This document shows positions 40,958 to 50,291 of a DNA stretch of 64,000 bases, piece by piece. The notes under the pieces were generated by a model, which worked only from the letters and a program-made list of their open reading frames with translations, made no database searches and was not told where the DNA came from. Within the stretch, counting starts at the first letter, position 1. Each line of letters opens with the position of its first letter. Source of the DNA: Roseovarius tolerans (GTDB lineage: Bacteria; Pseudomonadota; Alphaproteobacteria; Rhodobacterales; Rhodobacteraceae); contig NZ_FOBO01000006.1 of NCBI RefSeq assembly GCF_900109855.1, positions 1-64,000 of the forward strand, read 5' to 3'. Both the position numbers and the translations under genes were made by a program.

Positions 40958-42175
40958 ATGAACGCCGATATCGCCCTGCTCGACAGCCGTTATTCCTGGA
41001 CACGGCTCGCCATCTCATTGGCCATCGCGATGGTGGGCAATGTCGGCATGTGGTCGATCATCGTGGTGATGCCCGCAATTCAGGCCGAATTCGGAGTAGA
41101 CCGCGCGGCAGCCTCCTTGCCCTATACGCTGACCATGGTGGGCTTTGCCTTAGGCAACATGGCGATCGGACGGGTGGTGGACCGGTTCGGGGTGACCACG
41201 GCGCTGATCGGCGCGGCGCTGCTGATTGCGGCGGCGACGGGGGCGGCGGCGCTGAGCCCGTCGGTGCTGGTGCTCTCGGGGCTGCAACTGCTGATCGGCT
41301 TCGGCACGGCGGCCAGTTTTGGTCCGCTCATCGCCGATATCTCGTTGTGGTTCCTGAAACGACGCGGCATCGCCGTGGCGATCACGGCGAGCGGCAATTA
41401 CCTGTCGGGCGCGATCTGGCCGGTGATCCTGGCGGGCATCCTCGCCGGGCAGGGCTGGCGCGCGGTCTATCTGGTGCTCGCCGTGGTGACGCTGGCGACG
41501 GTGATCCCTCTGGCGCTCTTCCTGCGCCGCCGGGTGCCGCTGGCAGCGCGGGCGCATGCCGACAGCCTGTCTGCGGCGCGCGCGGGCACGACGGGGCTCT
41601 CGCCGCGCATGCTCGCGATCCTGCTGGGGATTGCGGGGGTGGGCTGCTGCGTGGCCATGTCGATGCCGCAGGTGCATATCGTCAGCTACTGCGTCGATCT
41701 GGGTTACGGCCCCGCTGTCGGCTCGCAGATGCTGTCGCTGATGCTATTGGGCGGGGTGGGCTCGCGGCTGGTATCGGGACTGCTGGCGGACCGGTTGGGC
41801 GGGGTGCGCACGCTGCTCATCGGCTCGGCGCTGCAAGGGCTGGCGCTGATGCTCTACCTGCCGTCGGACGGGCTCACCTCGCTCTATATCGTCAGCCTCA
41901 TCTTCGGCCTCGCGCAGGGTGGCATCGTGCCCAGCTATGCGGTGATCGTGCGCGAATACATGCCAAGCGCCGAGGCCGGGCGCCGCGTCGGCTTTGTGCT
42001 GATGACCACCATCGTCGGCATGGCGCTTGGCGGCTGGATGTCGGGCTGGATCTATGACGTGACCGGCAGCTATCACATGGCCTTTCTGAACGGCATCGCG
42101 TGGAACGGCCTCAATATCGGGATCATGGTGCTGATCCTGCTGCGCACCAGACCCCGGAGCGCGGTCCCGGCCTGA
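40958..42175 (+). CDS. Major facilitator superfamily transporter
   Basis: The 405-residue inner-membrane protein has twelve hydrophobic segments. The loop 2-3 motif is visible as GRVVDRFGVTTALI, and the second half has a similar SGLLADRLGGVRTLL. The type resembles oxalate/formate or monocarboxylate carriers (MCT-like). The substrate cannot be read from the sequence. A dyad after its stop would end transcription from both sides. Confidence 0.9.
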   Translation: MNADIALLDSRYSWTRLAISLAIAMVGNVGMWSIIVVMPAIQAEFGVDRAAASLPYTLTMVGFALGNMAIGRVVDRFGVTTALIGAALLIAAATGAAALSPSVLVLSGLQLLIGFGTAASFGPLIADISLWFLKRRGIAVAITASGNYLSGAIWPVILAGILAGQGWRAVYLVLAVVTLATVIPLALFLRRRVPLAARAHADSLSAARAGTTGLSPRMLAILLGIAGVGCCVAMSMPQVHIVSYCVDLGYGPAVGSQMLSLMLLGGVGSRLVSGLLADRLGGVRTLLIGSALQGLALMLYLPSDGLTSLYIVSLIFGLAQGGIVPSYAVIVREYMPSAEAGRRVGFVLMTTIVGMALGGWMSGWIYDVTGSYHMAFLNGIAWNGLNIGIMVLILLRTRPRSAVPA

Positions 42176-42187
42176 GCGTCGCTAAGT

Positions 42188-42240
42188 GAGTATTTATGCC
42201 ATAAAGAAGCCGATCCGGTTTCTTTATGGTCCAAATACTC
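42188..42240. terminator. Bidirectional hairpin between convergent MFS and trhO genes
   Basis: GAGTATTT plus CCATAAAG on the left pairs with CTTTATGG plus AAATACTC on the right, with a 3-base internal loop and a 16-base hairpin loop. Each arm is itself a copy of a short motif seen elsewhere (GAGTATTT, then CCAAGAAGAAA-like), so two copies face each other here. Confidence 0.6.
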
Positions 42241-42248
42241 AAATCCGG

Positions 42249-43163
42249 TCACTCTTCGTGAACAATCTTGATATGCCGTTCACCGCGTGCCTCGGCCAAT
42301 GCCATCTGTTTCTGGCGCTCGCGAAACCGCGCCTTGTCCGCGTCCGAGGTTTCATGCGCGCAGAGGTGGCAGGCGACGCCCTCTTCATAGTCTGGGCGGC
42401 CCATGTCCTCGGGCAGGATCGGGCGGCGGCAGGCGTGGCAGAGACGGTGCGGCCCTGTCCGCAACCCGTGGCCCACCGAGACGCGGCCATCGAACACGAA
42501 GCACTCGCCCTGCCAGGCGCTTTGATCCTCGGGCACCTCTTCAAGATATTTCAGGATGCCGCCCTTGAGGTGATAGACATCCTCCACCCCTTGGCCCAGC
42601 AGGTAATTGGTGGATTTTTCGCAACGGATGCCGCCGGTGCAGAACATGGCGATCCGCTTGTTGTGGAAGCGGTGCTTGTTTTCTTCCCACCACGCGGGAA
42701 AGTCGCGGAAGGTGGCGGTTTCGGGGTCGACCGCGCCCTCAAACGTGCCGATTGCCACCTCGTAATCGTTGCGGGTGTCGATCACGGCGACATCGGGGCT
42801 CTGGATCAGGGCATTCCACTCAGAAGGCTCGACATAATGCCCCACCTTGGCGCGCGGATCGACATCGGGCTGGCCCATGGTGACGATCTCTTTCTTGAGC
42901 CGCACCTTCATCCGGCGAAACGGCTGTTCGGCGCTCTCGCTGTCCTTCCACTCCAGATCGGCGCAGCCGGGCAATGCGCGGATATGTGCCAGAACCCTTG
43001 CGATACCCGCCTCCGGCCCGGCAATCGTGCCGTTGATCCCCTCGCGCGCCAGAAGCAGCGAGCCGCTGATGCGCTCGGCTTCGCAGAGCGCCTGAAGCGG
43101 GCCCTGAAGGGCGGCGGGGTCGTCAAACCGGGTGAAATGGTAGAGTGCGGCGATCCTGTACAT
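42249..43163 (-). CDS. trhO: tRNA uridine-34 hydroxylase, rhodanese type
   Basis: TrhO (YceA) makes 5-hydroxyuridine at tRNA position 34 with oxygen. The 304-residue product has the N-domain (MYRIAALYHFTRFDDPAALQ), the rhodanese domain with VIDTRNDYEVAIGTFEGAVD, and active-site FCTGGIRCEKST. A C-terminal Cys-rich part (CHACRRPI, CHLCAHE) could bind zinc. The start is placed at MYRIAALY; a longer frame upstream has no similarity. Confidence 0.92.
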   Translation of the reverse strand: MYRIAALYHFTRFDDPAALQGPLQALCEAERISGSLLLAREGINGTIAGPEAGIARVLAHIRALPGCADLEWKDSESAEQPFRRMKVRLKKEIVTMGQPDVDPRAKVGHYVEPSEWNALIQSPDVAVIDTRNDYEVAIGTFEGAVDPETATFRDFPAWWEENKHRFHNKRIAMFCTGGIRCEKSTNYLLGQGVEDVYHLKGGILKYLEEVPEDQSAWQGECFVFDGRVSVGHGLRTGPHRLCHACRRPILPEDMGRPDYEEGVACHLCAHETSDADKARFRERQKQMALAEARGERHIKIVHEE

Positions 43164-43222
43164 GGCGCGCGATTTACGCCCCCTGCGCCCGTCCCGCAAG
43201 AGGGCAGGCCCCCTGATCGCGC

Positions 43223-43612
43223 CTATCCTGCGCCTTCGGAGACCCACAAGGCTGTCGGCACCCCATTCACTCCGAAAATCCGTACCCAGATATATCTGGG
43301 CCTGCCGGTGAGCACCCACTCTGCCACATATTCCGATCCGGACATAAGGTAGCAGGACCCGACAATGCGTGCCCGCATCTCGGGTGTGGTGAAAAAAGGA
43401 TCGCCCTGATCGCCGTCGTGACGGATACCGAAGCCGTGGTAATTCGCCCGATCCTGCTGCACGATGGCGCAGAAATCGCGTAGCGGCTGGCCGCGGGAAT
43501 TGCGCATGTCCTCGGCTTGGATGCTGGTGTAATATTCGCCCATGAACTGCTGTGCGGCGGCGGGCACCGCCAACATGCAGGCCGTCAGGCAGAGCGATAC
43601 GATCCTCATCAT
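43223..43612 (-). CDS. Small exported protein of unknown function
   Basis: The 129-residue product has a signal peptide (MMRIVSLCLTACMLAVPAAA, cleaved before QQF) and a mature part with two cysteines, EYYTSIQAEDMRNSRGQPLR and YIWVRIFGVNGVPTALWVSE. I do not recognise it. AGGGAG lies seven bases before the ATG at 43612; a TTG one codon earlier is also in frame. It lies upstream of trhO on the same strand. Confidence 0.65.
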   Translation of the reverse strand: MMRIVSLCLTACMLAVPAAAQQFMGEYYTSIQAEDMRNSRGQPLRDFCAIVQQDRANYHGFGIRHDGDQGDPFFTTPEMRARIVGSCYLMSGSEYVAEWVLTGRPRYIWVRIFGVNGVPTALWVSEGAG

Positions 43613-43770
43613 CAAATTTCTCCCTTATTAAGTATCTGTTGAAAATCGGCGTTTTGGCAGAGTGCCATGGGGCGGCGGATCAGGCAACGGCGGCATCGCT
43701 TTTGAAAACGGCCTGCCATTGACGCAAGCCTGTCGCGCACCTACCCCTATGGGGCAAAGGAGACCCGCGC

Positions 43771-44367
43771 ATGACAACCGCCCTGATCGTGATCGACATG
43801 CAAAACGATTTCTGCCCCGGCGGCGCGCTTGCCGTGCCCGAAGGCGACAGCATCGTGCCCGCCATCAACGCGCTGATGGCGCACTTTCCGGCGGTGATCC
43901 TGACGCAGGACTGGCACCCGGCGGGGCATTCGTCTTTTGCCTCGTCGCATGACGACAAGGCCCCCTTTGATATGGTGGATATGCCCTACGGTCCGCAGGT
44001 GCTCTGGCCTGATCATTGCGTTCAGGGCAGTCAGGGAGCGGCGTTTCACGAGGGGCTGGATACCGACCGGGCCGACCTGATCATCCGCAAGGGCTATAAC
44101 CCGGCGATCGACAGCTATTCGGCGTTCTTCGAGAATGACCATGAAACCCCCACCGGGCTGCACGGCTATTTGCAGACGCGCGGCATCAACGATCTGACCA
44201 TGGTGGGGCTGGCCACGGATTTTTGCGTCAACTTCTCGGCGGTGGATGCGGCACGGCTGGGATATCGCGTGATGGTGCGGCAGTATCTGGTGCGCGGCAT
44301 TGATCTCGATGGCTCGCTCGCCGCGGCGGTGAAAGGTATGCGGGAGGCAGGGGTGGTCTTTGCGTGA
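43771..44367 (+). CDS. pncA: Nicotinamidase
   Basis: PncA turns nicotinamide into nicotinate for NAD salvage. The 198-residue isochorismatase-fold protein has the catalytic Asp 9 in VIDMQNDFCPGG, the metal site DWHPAGHSSF, the Lys of IIRKGYNP, and the nucleophilic Cys in GLATDFCVNFSAVDA. The stop overlaps the next start (GTGA). AGGAGA precedes the ATG. Confidence 0.94.
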   Translation: MTTALIVIDMQNDFCPGGALAVPEGDSIVPAINALMAHFPAVILTQDWHPAGHSSFASSHDDKAPFDMVDMPYGPQVLWPDHCVQGSQGAAFHEGLDTDRADLIIRKGYNPAIDSYSAFFENDHETPTGLHGYLQTRGINDLTMVGLATDFCVNFSAVDAARLGYRVMVRQYLVRGIDLDGSLAAAVKGMREAGVVFA

Positions 44368-44951
44368 GCGACCTAGCCTCTGATATCCGCGCCTGTCGGC
44401 TTTGTGCCGAGCGGTTCGCCGCCACCCATACCGAGCACGAACCTCGCCCGGTGGTGTGGTTCCGGCCCTCTGCGCGGATGCTGATCGCGGGGCAGGCGCC
44501 TGGGATGCGGGTGCACCAATCGGGTAAGCCGTTTGACGATCCCTCGGGCGACCGTTTGCGCGATTGGCTGGGGCTGAGTGCGACTGAGTTCTACGACACA
44601 TCGCGCGTGGCCATCGTGCCGATGGCGTTCTGTTTTCCGGGCTATGACGCCAAGGGATCGGACCTGCCACCGCCACGCATCTGTGGCCGCACCTGGCATG
44701 ACCGTGTGATGCAGGAGCTCGACAAGGTGGAACTTACCGTGGTCGTGGGCGGTTATGCACAGAAGTATCACCTCGGCGTCAAGACCGGCGTGACCGAAAC
44801 CGTGAAGGCCTGGCGCGACCATGCACCGCGGCTTTTTGCCTTGCCGCATCCGTCGTGGCGCAATACCGCTTGGCTGAAGAAAAATCCGTGGTTCGAGGAC
44901 GAGGTGCTGCCCGAATTACGTGCGCAAGTTCAGAAGGTTATCCATGACTGA
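44364..44951 (+). CDS. Uracil-DNA glycosylase-like family protein
   Basis: The 195-residue product has the UDG fold motifs: an N-terminal CRLCAERF, motif 1 GQAPGMRVHQSGKPFDDPSG, and motif 2 LPHPSWRN near residue 167. It lacks the full set of four cysteines of the iron-sulfur families, so it fits the short bacterial UDG-like group, whose activity is often unproven. The start is GTG, overlapping pncA by four bases; the end overlaps the next gene by eight. Confidence 0.85.
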   Translation: MSDLASDIRACRLCAERFAATHTEHEPRPVVWFRPSARMLIAGQAPGMRVHQSGKPFDDPSGDRLRDWLGLSATEFYDTSRVAIVPMAFCFPGYDAKGSDLPPPRICGRTWHDRVMQELDKVELTVVVGGYAQKYHLGVKTGVTETVKAWRDHAPRLFALPHPSWRNTAWLKKNPWFEDEVLPELRAQVQKVIHD

Positions 44952-45729
44952 CGCGACCCGTCTTGATGACACCCATACCGCGATGGAGGCGGCACCCGAG
45001 GATGCGGGTGCACGCCTGCGGTTCTACGAGACACTGGCGGCGAGCGAGCTTTATCTGCTGCTGAAATCCGAGCCGGAGGGCGAGGTGCTCGATCCGGAAG
45101 TGTTTGAATTGCCGGAAAATTCCTTTGTCCTCGTGTTCGACCGCGAGGACCGGCTTGCGCTTTTCGCGGGTCGCCCGGTGCCCTATGCCGCGCTGAGCGG
45201 GCGCAGCATCGCGGCAATGCTGGCGGGGCAGGGGGTGGGGCTGGGTCTCAATCTCGACGTGGCCCCCTCGGCGATCCTGCTGCCGCCCGAGGCGGTTGAC
45301 TGGCTGGCCGCGACGCTGTCGGAGGGGCCCTCGGAGATCGAGGCACGGGCGCAGGAGTTCAGCGCGCCCAAGGGCTTGCCCGAGGCGGTACTGACCGCGC
45401 TCGACGCGCGGCTGGCGAGCATGACGGGGCAGGCCCGCATGGCCTATCTGGTGGGCGTGACCTATGAGAGTGGCGCGCGTGGGCACATGCTGGGCTTTGT
45501 CGGGGCCGTTCCCGAGGCGCAGGGCGCCTTGGCACGGGCGGTGTCGGAAGTGCTGGTCTTTTCGGGGCTGGAGGCGGCGGCGCTCGACGTGGCGTTCTTT
45601 GATGCCTCAGATCCCGTGGCGGCGCGGTTGGCGCGCTGCGGGTTGCGGTTTGACCTGCCGGAACCGCCCGTAGTGGAGCCACGTGCGGCACCCGGTTCTG
45701 ACCCGGATAAGCCGCCTGTTCTGAGGTAG
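44944..45729 (+). CDS. SseB-domain protein
   Basis: The 261-residue product resembles SseB N-terminal-domain proteins: ELYLLLKSEPEGEVLDPEVF, FVLVFDREDRLALFAGRPVP and YAALSGRSIAAMLAGQGVGL. SseB-like proteins in enterobacteria relate to serine or secretion phenotypes, but the function here is unknown. The ATG lies eight bases inside the gene before it, so the three genes pncA to here form one coupled unit. A low-complexity Pro-rich tail ends it. Confidence 0.78.
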   Translation: MTDATRLDDTHTAMEAAPEDAGARLRFYETLAASELYLLLKSEPEGEVLDPEVFELPENSFVLVFDREDRLALFAGRPVPYAALSGRSIAAMLAGQGVGLGLNLDVAPSAILLPPEAVDWLAATLSEGPSEIEARAQEFSAPKGLPEAVLTALDARLASMTGQARMAYLVGVTYESGARGHMLGFVGAVPEAQGALARAVSEVLVFSGLEAAALDVAFFDASDPVAARLARCGLRFDLPEPPVVEPRAAPGSDPDKPPVLR

Positions 45730-45739
45730 TTTACGTATC

Positions 45740-46672
45740 TCAGTAGCCGTTTTCGCGGTCCACCAGATGCAGGAACGGCTCGCCGGTTTCGCCGCGGCGG
45801 ACATTCTCGGCAATCACCTGCGCTGCGGTTTCCGACCGCGTCTCGGAGGCGATATGGGGTGTGACCGTGACGTTCGGATGCGCCCAGAATGGGTGCTCAG
45901 CGGGCAGCGGCTCGACCCGGAAAACATCGAGCGTGGCATGGGCGACATGGCCCCGGTCCAGCGCGGCGAGGAGCGCGTCATCGTCGATGAGCGGACCGCG
46001 TCCGGGGTTCACGATCACCGCGCCTTGGGGCAAGAGCGCGAGGGTATCGGCGTTCAGCAGGTTCTCGGTCTCATCTGTCAGCGGCAGCAGCAGCACGAGG
46101 ATATCGGCGGCCTTGAGCGCCGCCTGCAGCCCCGCGTCGCCCGACAGGCAGCTGACACCGGGGATGTCTTTGGGCCTGCGGCTCCAGCCGGTGACTGGAA
46201 AGCCGAGGCGCACCAGCATCCGCGCGCAGGCCTCGCCCAAAGCGCCAAGACCCAGCACTGTTACGCGCCGGTCGCTGGCCAGCGGCGGGGCCTCTGCGCG
46301 CCATTCGCCGTCCTGCCCGAGGATGTGCCGGTCCATGCCGAGGTGATGCCGCAGCACGTGGCCCGTCACCCATTCCACCATGCCTTGCGTCAGCCCGTGA
46401 TCCACCATTCGCGCGAGGGGAATGCGCAATGTCGGATTGCCGACGATGTTCTCGACCCCGGCCCAGAGATTGAGCACCGCCTTGGCGCGGGTGTAGGGGG
46501 TGAAATCCTGCACGGCGCTGTCTGGGGCATAGATGATGTAATCCACGTCCTCGGGTGCGAGGTCGGTGGACAGGGTCGCATCGACCCCCTGCTCCGACAG
46601 CGCCTTGGTCAGCGGTGCTTGATAGATGCGCCATTGATCGGCGCGGGCGGCAAAGAGAATGTTGACGGGCAT
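45740..46672 (-). CDS. ghrA: Glyoxylate/hydroxypyruvate reductase A
   Basis: GhrA reduces glyoxylate and hydroxypyruvate with NADPH. The 310-residue 2-hydroxyacid dehydrogenase has the nucleotide motif TVLGLGALGEACA, the catalytic Arg in VNPGRGPLID, Glu in the FRVEPLP region, and His in TPHIASE. It starts three bases after the rodA stop, so it rides at the end of the cell-shape operon. No functional link is evident. Confidence 0.92.
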   Translation of the reverse strand: MPVNILFAARADQWRIYQAPLTKALSEQGVDATLSTDLAPEDVDYIIYAPDSAVQDFTPYTRAKAVLNLWAGVENIVGNPTLRIPLARMVDHGLTQGMVEWVTGHVLRHHLGMDRHILGQDGEWRAEAPPLASDRRVTVLGLGALGEACARMLVRLGFPVTGWSRRPKDIPGVSCLSGDAGLQAALKAADILVLLLPLTDETENLLNADTLALLPQGAVIVNPGRGPLIDDDALLAALDRGHVAHATLDVFRVEPLPAEHPFWAHPNVTVTPHIASETRSETAAQVIAENVRRGETGEPFLHLVDRENGY

Positions 46673-46675
46673 GGG

Positions 46676-47815
46676 TCACCTTGGTCTGTGGATGTTCGCG
46701 CTCTGGATCAAGCCGAAGCCGATCATCAGGACCAGCATGGCAGAACCGCCATAGCTGACCAGCGGGAGCGGCACGCCGACCACTGGCATCAGCCCTGTCA
46801 CCATCGCCATGTTGACCGCGAAGAACAAAAAGAACGTCATCGCCATACCAAGGATCAGCAGCGAGGAAAACCGGTCGCGATTGGCCAGCGCCGCCGAGAT
46901 GCAGAAGATCAGGATCAGCGCATAAAGTCCGAGGATCGACACGCCGCCGATAAAGCCGAATTCCTCGGCCAGTGTGACGAAGATGAAATCGGTGTGCTTC
47001 TCGGGCAGAAAATTGAGCCGCGATTGGGTGCCCTGCATGAAGCCGCGCCCAGTCCAGCCGCCGGAGCCGAGAGCGATCTTGGATTGGGTGATGTGATAGC
47101 CTGCGCCAAGCGGGTCGGTCTCGGGATTGAGGAAGGTGTCGATGCGGCGGAACTGGTAATTTTCCAGCATTTGCCAGTCGGTTCCCCGGCTTTGAAAGAC
47201 GGTGAAGATCAACCCGACCGCAGCGAGGACCACGGTCACGAAATAGGCCCAGTGCACGCCTGCGACGAACATCATCACCCCGCCTGCCGCCAGCAGCAGG
47301 ATCGAGGTGCCGAGGTCGGGTTGGCGCAGCACCAGCGCCACCGGTGTGAGGATCAGCGTCACCGGGATCAGTATCCAGATCGGCCGCGAGACGCGCGACA
47401 TGGGAAGCCAGTCGTAATAGGCCGCCAGCACCATAACCAGCGTGATTTTCATCAGTTCCGAGGGTTGCAGCCGCATCACGCCGAGATCGAGCCAGCGTTG
47501 CGCGCCCTTGCCCTCGACCCCGACCAGCGCCACCGCGATCAGCAGCGCGAGCGAGACCAGGTAGGCCACCAGCGAGACGTTGCGCCAGAACCAGATCGGC
47601 ACCATCGCCACGATGAGCATTGCAACCAGCCCAAGGGCAAAGCGTTTCATCTGTGGTTCCGCCCAGGTCGAGAGCGAGCCGCCCGCAACCGAGTAGAGCA
47701 TCAGGAAACCGACCGAGGCCACGGCCACCAGAAGGATCACGAGGGGCCAGTTCAGATAGAGGATCTTGCGTGGCCCGCTTGGCGTGGTCTTGACCGTATG
47801 TTCGAGATAGCTCAT
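46676..47815 (-). CDS. rodA: Rod-shape-determining SEDS glycosyltransferase RodA
   Basis: RodA polymerises peptidoglycan strands of the lateral wall with PBP2. The 379-residue inner-membrane protein has about ten segments, the SEDS periplasmic loop with LPEKHTDFIFVTLAEEFGFI and the LPLVSYGGSAM C-terminal motif. Its ATG overlaps the mrdA stop by four bases. Confidence 0.96.
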   Translation of the reverse strand: MSYLEHTVKTTPSGPRKILYLNWPLVILLVAVASVGFLMLYSVAGGSLSTWAEPQMKRFALGLVAMLIVAMVPIWFWRNVSLVAYLVSLALLIAVALVGVEGKGAQRWLDLGVMRLQPSELMKITLVMVLAAYYDWLPMSRVSRPIWILIPVTLILTPVALVLRQPDLGTSILLLAAGGVMMFVAGVHWAYFVTVVLAAVGLIFTVFQSRGTDWQMLENYQFRRIDTFLNPETDPLGAGYHITQSKIALGSGGWTGRGFMQGTQSRLNFLPEKHTDFIFVTLAEEFGFIGGVSILGLYALILIFCISAALANRDRFSSLLILGMAMTFFLFFAVNMAMVTGLMPVVGVPLPLVSYGGSAMLVLMIGFGLIQSANIHRPR

Positions 47816-49755
47816 GCGCGATCTTTCTCACCGGCCCCGGGGCGCAGGCGTTGCTGGCGGAGTTCTTCTTGCTGCGTGCGGATGCGGGGGCGGTCGGCCG
47901 TTGGATAGGCCTCGAGCGGCGGATCGCCGCCGTAGAGGGCCTGCAGCGTGATGTCGCGGGCAATGGGTGCCGCCGCCGTCGAGCCGCCGCCGCCATGTTC
48001 GACAATCACCGCCACGGCATATTTCGGCGCGTCATAAGGGGCATAATCCACGAAAAGGGCGTGGTCGCGCTGCGTTCGCGGCAGCGCGTTGTTGTTGAGT
48101 ACGCCGGTCGCCCGCTCGCCCGAGGAGATGTTGCGCACCTGGCTGGTGCCGGTCTTGCCCGCCATGCGCATCGCGTCCTCGACGATGCGGCTGCGATAGG
48201 CGGTGCCGCGATTGCTGTTGCTGACCGCATACATGGCGCGCCGTACCTCGCGCAGGTTGTTCTCGTTGAGGCCCATATCCTCGCCACGGCCCGAGGGCTG
48301 TTCGACCCCGTCGATGGATTTCACCAGCCGGGGCGTGATCTGCCGCGAGGTGGCCAGCCGCGCCGTCATAACCGCCAGTTGCATCGGCGAGGCCAGCACG
48401 AAGCCCTGGCCGATCGAGGCGTTGATGCTGTCGCCGACCACCCAGGGCTGACCGCGATTGGCCAGCTTCCATTGCCGTGTCGGAACAAGCCCCTGCGCCA
48501 CCGAGGTCATCGGCAGATCGAACTGTTCCCCAAGCCCGAGGCGTTCGGCCATCGCGGAAATCTTCTCGATCCCGGTGCGCAGGGCCAGTTCGTAATAGTA
48601 GACGTCGCAGCTTTCGCGCAGCGAGCGGTGGAAATCGACATTGCCATGCCCGCCGCGTTTCCAGCAGTGAAAGCGGCGCCCGCTGATTTCCTTGTGGCCG
48701 GGGCAGTAGACCGTCTCGTTTATGTCGATCTGCCCATCTTCCAATGCGGCGAGCGCGGTGACCATCTTGAAGGTGGAACCGGGCGGATAAATCCCCTGCA
48801 CCGCCTTGTTCGGCAGAGGGCGGTAAGGGTTTTCCAGCAGCGCGCGGTAATTGGCGACGGAAATGCCGCGCACGAAGAGGTTGGGATCGTAGCTGGGCGA
48901 TGACGCGCTGACCAGCACGTCGCCGCTCTCGCAGTCGATCACCACCGCCGCTGCGCTCTCGCCCTTGAGCCGGGCATGGGTATAGCCCTGCAACTCGTTG
49001 TCGAGTGTGATCTGGATATCGGCCCCGGGCTGGCCTTCCTGGCGGTCCAGTTCCCGCATGATGCGCCCGGCGGCGTTTACCTCGACGCGGCGGCTGCCTG
49101 CGGTGCCGCGCAGCAGGTCCTCGCGCCGCGCCTCGAGTCCGATCTTGCCGATCTGGAAGCGTGGCAGGCGCAACAGGGCCTCGGGGGCCTCGATCCGTTC
49201 GAGATCCTTGTCGCTGACCGCGCCGACATAGCCCACCACATGGGCGTAATCGTCGCGCAGCGGGTAGCGCCGCGAGAGGCCGACTTCGGGCATGACGCCG
49301 GGCAGCGCGGGGGCGTTGACGGCGACCCGGCTGATCGCCTCCCAAGTGACCCGGTCGGCCACGGTCACGGGCGTGTCGCCGCGCAGGTCACGCAGGTCGC
49401 GCCGCGCCTTTTCCAACTCGCCCGGGTCCAGTTCCACGAGGCGGGCAAGCCGTGCGATCACCGCGTCCACGTCGCCCGCCTGTTCGCGGATCATGGTGAT
49501 CCTGTAGCTGGGAATGTTCTCGGCGATGATCTGACCATTGCGGTCAAAGACACGTCCGCGCGCGGGCGGCAAGAGCTGGATGTTGATCCGGTTTTCATCG
49601 GCCAGCAGGCGGAACTGATCGGCCTGTTCCAGTTGCAGGTGCCGCATGCGCAGGGCAAGGGCGGTCATCACCCCGGCCTGCAGCCCGCCAATGACCAGCC
49701 CGCGTCGCGTGATGCGACGCTGGCTTTCGGCGGTATCGCGGGTCGGCCGTCTCAT
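47812..49755 (-). CDS. mrdA: Penicillin-binding protein 2
   Basis: PBP2 is the transpeptidase partner of RodA. The 647-residue protein has an N-terminal membrane anchor, a dimerisation domain, and the transpeptidase motifs SxxK in PGSTFKMVTALAAL, SCD in LRESCDVYYYELAL, and KTGTSQV. A Pro/Arg/Gln-rich tail follows. Overlaps of four bases on both sides fix it in the mre-mrd operon. Confidence 0.96.
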   Translation of the reverse strand: MRRPTRDTAESQRRITRRGLVIGGLQAGVMTALALRMRHLQLEQADQFRLLADENRINIQLLPPARGRVFDRNGQIIAENIPSYRITMIREQAGDVDAVIARLARLVELDPGELEKARRDLRDLRGDTPVTVADRVTWEAISRVAVNAPALPGVMPEVGLSRRYPLRDDYAHVVGYVGAVSDKDLERIEAPEALLRLPRFQIGKIGLEARREDLLRGTAGSRRVEVNAAGRIMRELDRQEGQPGADIQITLDNELQGYTHARLKGESAAAVVIDCESGDVLVSASSPSYDPNLFVRGISVANYRALLENPYRPLPNKAVQGIYPPGSTFKMVTALAALEDGQIDINETVYCPGHKEISGRRFHCWKRGGHGNVDFHRSLRESCDVYYYELALRTGIEKISAMAERLGLGEQFDLPMTSVAQGLVPTRQWKLANRGQPWVVGDSINASIGQGFVLASPMQLAVMTARLATSRQITPRLVKSIDGVEQPSGRGEDMGLNENNLREVRRAMYAVSNSNRGTAYRSRIVEDAMRMAGKTGTSQVRNISSGERATGVLNNNALPRTQRDHALFVDYAPYDAPKYAVAVIVEHGGGGSTAAAPIARDITLQALYGGDPPLEAYPTADRPRIRTQQEELRQQRLRPGAGEKDRA

Positions 49756-50291
49756 GCGCGGCCCGCCGCTGTGTCGAGGTCACCCGGCGCACGTTTGCGC
49801 ACACCGAAGAGCGCATGCGACAGCAGTGCCACCAGAGGGTAGACCAGAAGCGTCGCAACCAGTTGCATCAGGCTGAGGCCCAGAGGGGCCTGATCGACCA
49901 TCAGGATCGTGAGAATGAACCGGTAGGCCAGCGTCATCACGACAAGCGTGCTGCTGACAGCGGCCCATTCGGCGGCAAAGGTCAGATCGCGCAGCGAGGA
50001 CGCTCGGTTGCGCAGCGTCTCGAGCCCCAGCACGGTGATCGCGGCCCAGAGCCCCGGCGGGCGTTGCAGCAGCAGATCCGTCCCCAATGCCACGAGGGCC
50101 ACCAGCAGCACCGGCACATAGTCGGGGCGCCGCACGGCCCAGGCAAAGGTCAGCGCCAGAAAGATGTTTGGCCCGGCCCAGCCCGGCGGCATCGTGTCGA
50201 GCGGCAGCAGATGCACGAATACCAAGACCCAGCTGAGCCCAAGATAGAGCGCGCGCATTATCCAGACCCGGGGCAGCACCGTATCAGCCAT
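49752..50291 (-). CDS. mreD: Rod-shape-determining protein MreD
   Basis: MreD is a small inner-membrane member of the elongasome. The 179-residue product has five or six hydrophobic segments (PRVWIMRALYLGLSWVLVFV; PNIFLALTFAWAVRRPDYVP). MreD sequences vary, so identity rests also on position between mreC and mrdA. The start MADTVLPRVW overlaps the mreC stop by eight bases. Confidence 0.92.
   Translation of the reverse strand: MADTVLPRVWIMRALYLGLSWVLVFVHLLPLDTMPPGWAGPNIFLALTFAWAVRRPDYVPVLLVALVALGTDLLLQRPPGLWAAITVLGLETLRNRASSLRDLTFAAEWAAVSSTLVVMTLAYRFILTILMVDQAPLGLSLMQLVATLLVYPLVALLSHALFGVRKRAPGDLDTAAGRA

Noticed and set aside
45767..47908. Open frame of 713 codons on the plus strand
   Set aside because: It lies opposite ghrA and rodA, which match their families over full length. 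The composition (His, Arg, Gln) is that of an antisense shadow.
46071..48005. Open frame of 644 codons on the minus strand
   Set aside because: It overlaps ghrA, rodA and mrdA on the same strand in another frame and has no similarity to any known family.
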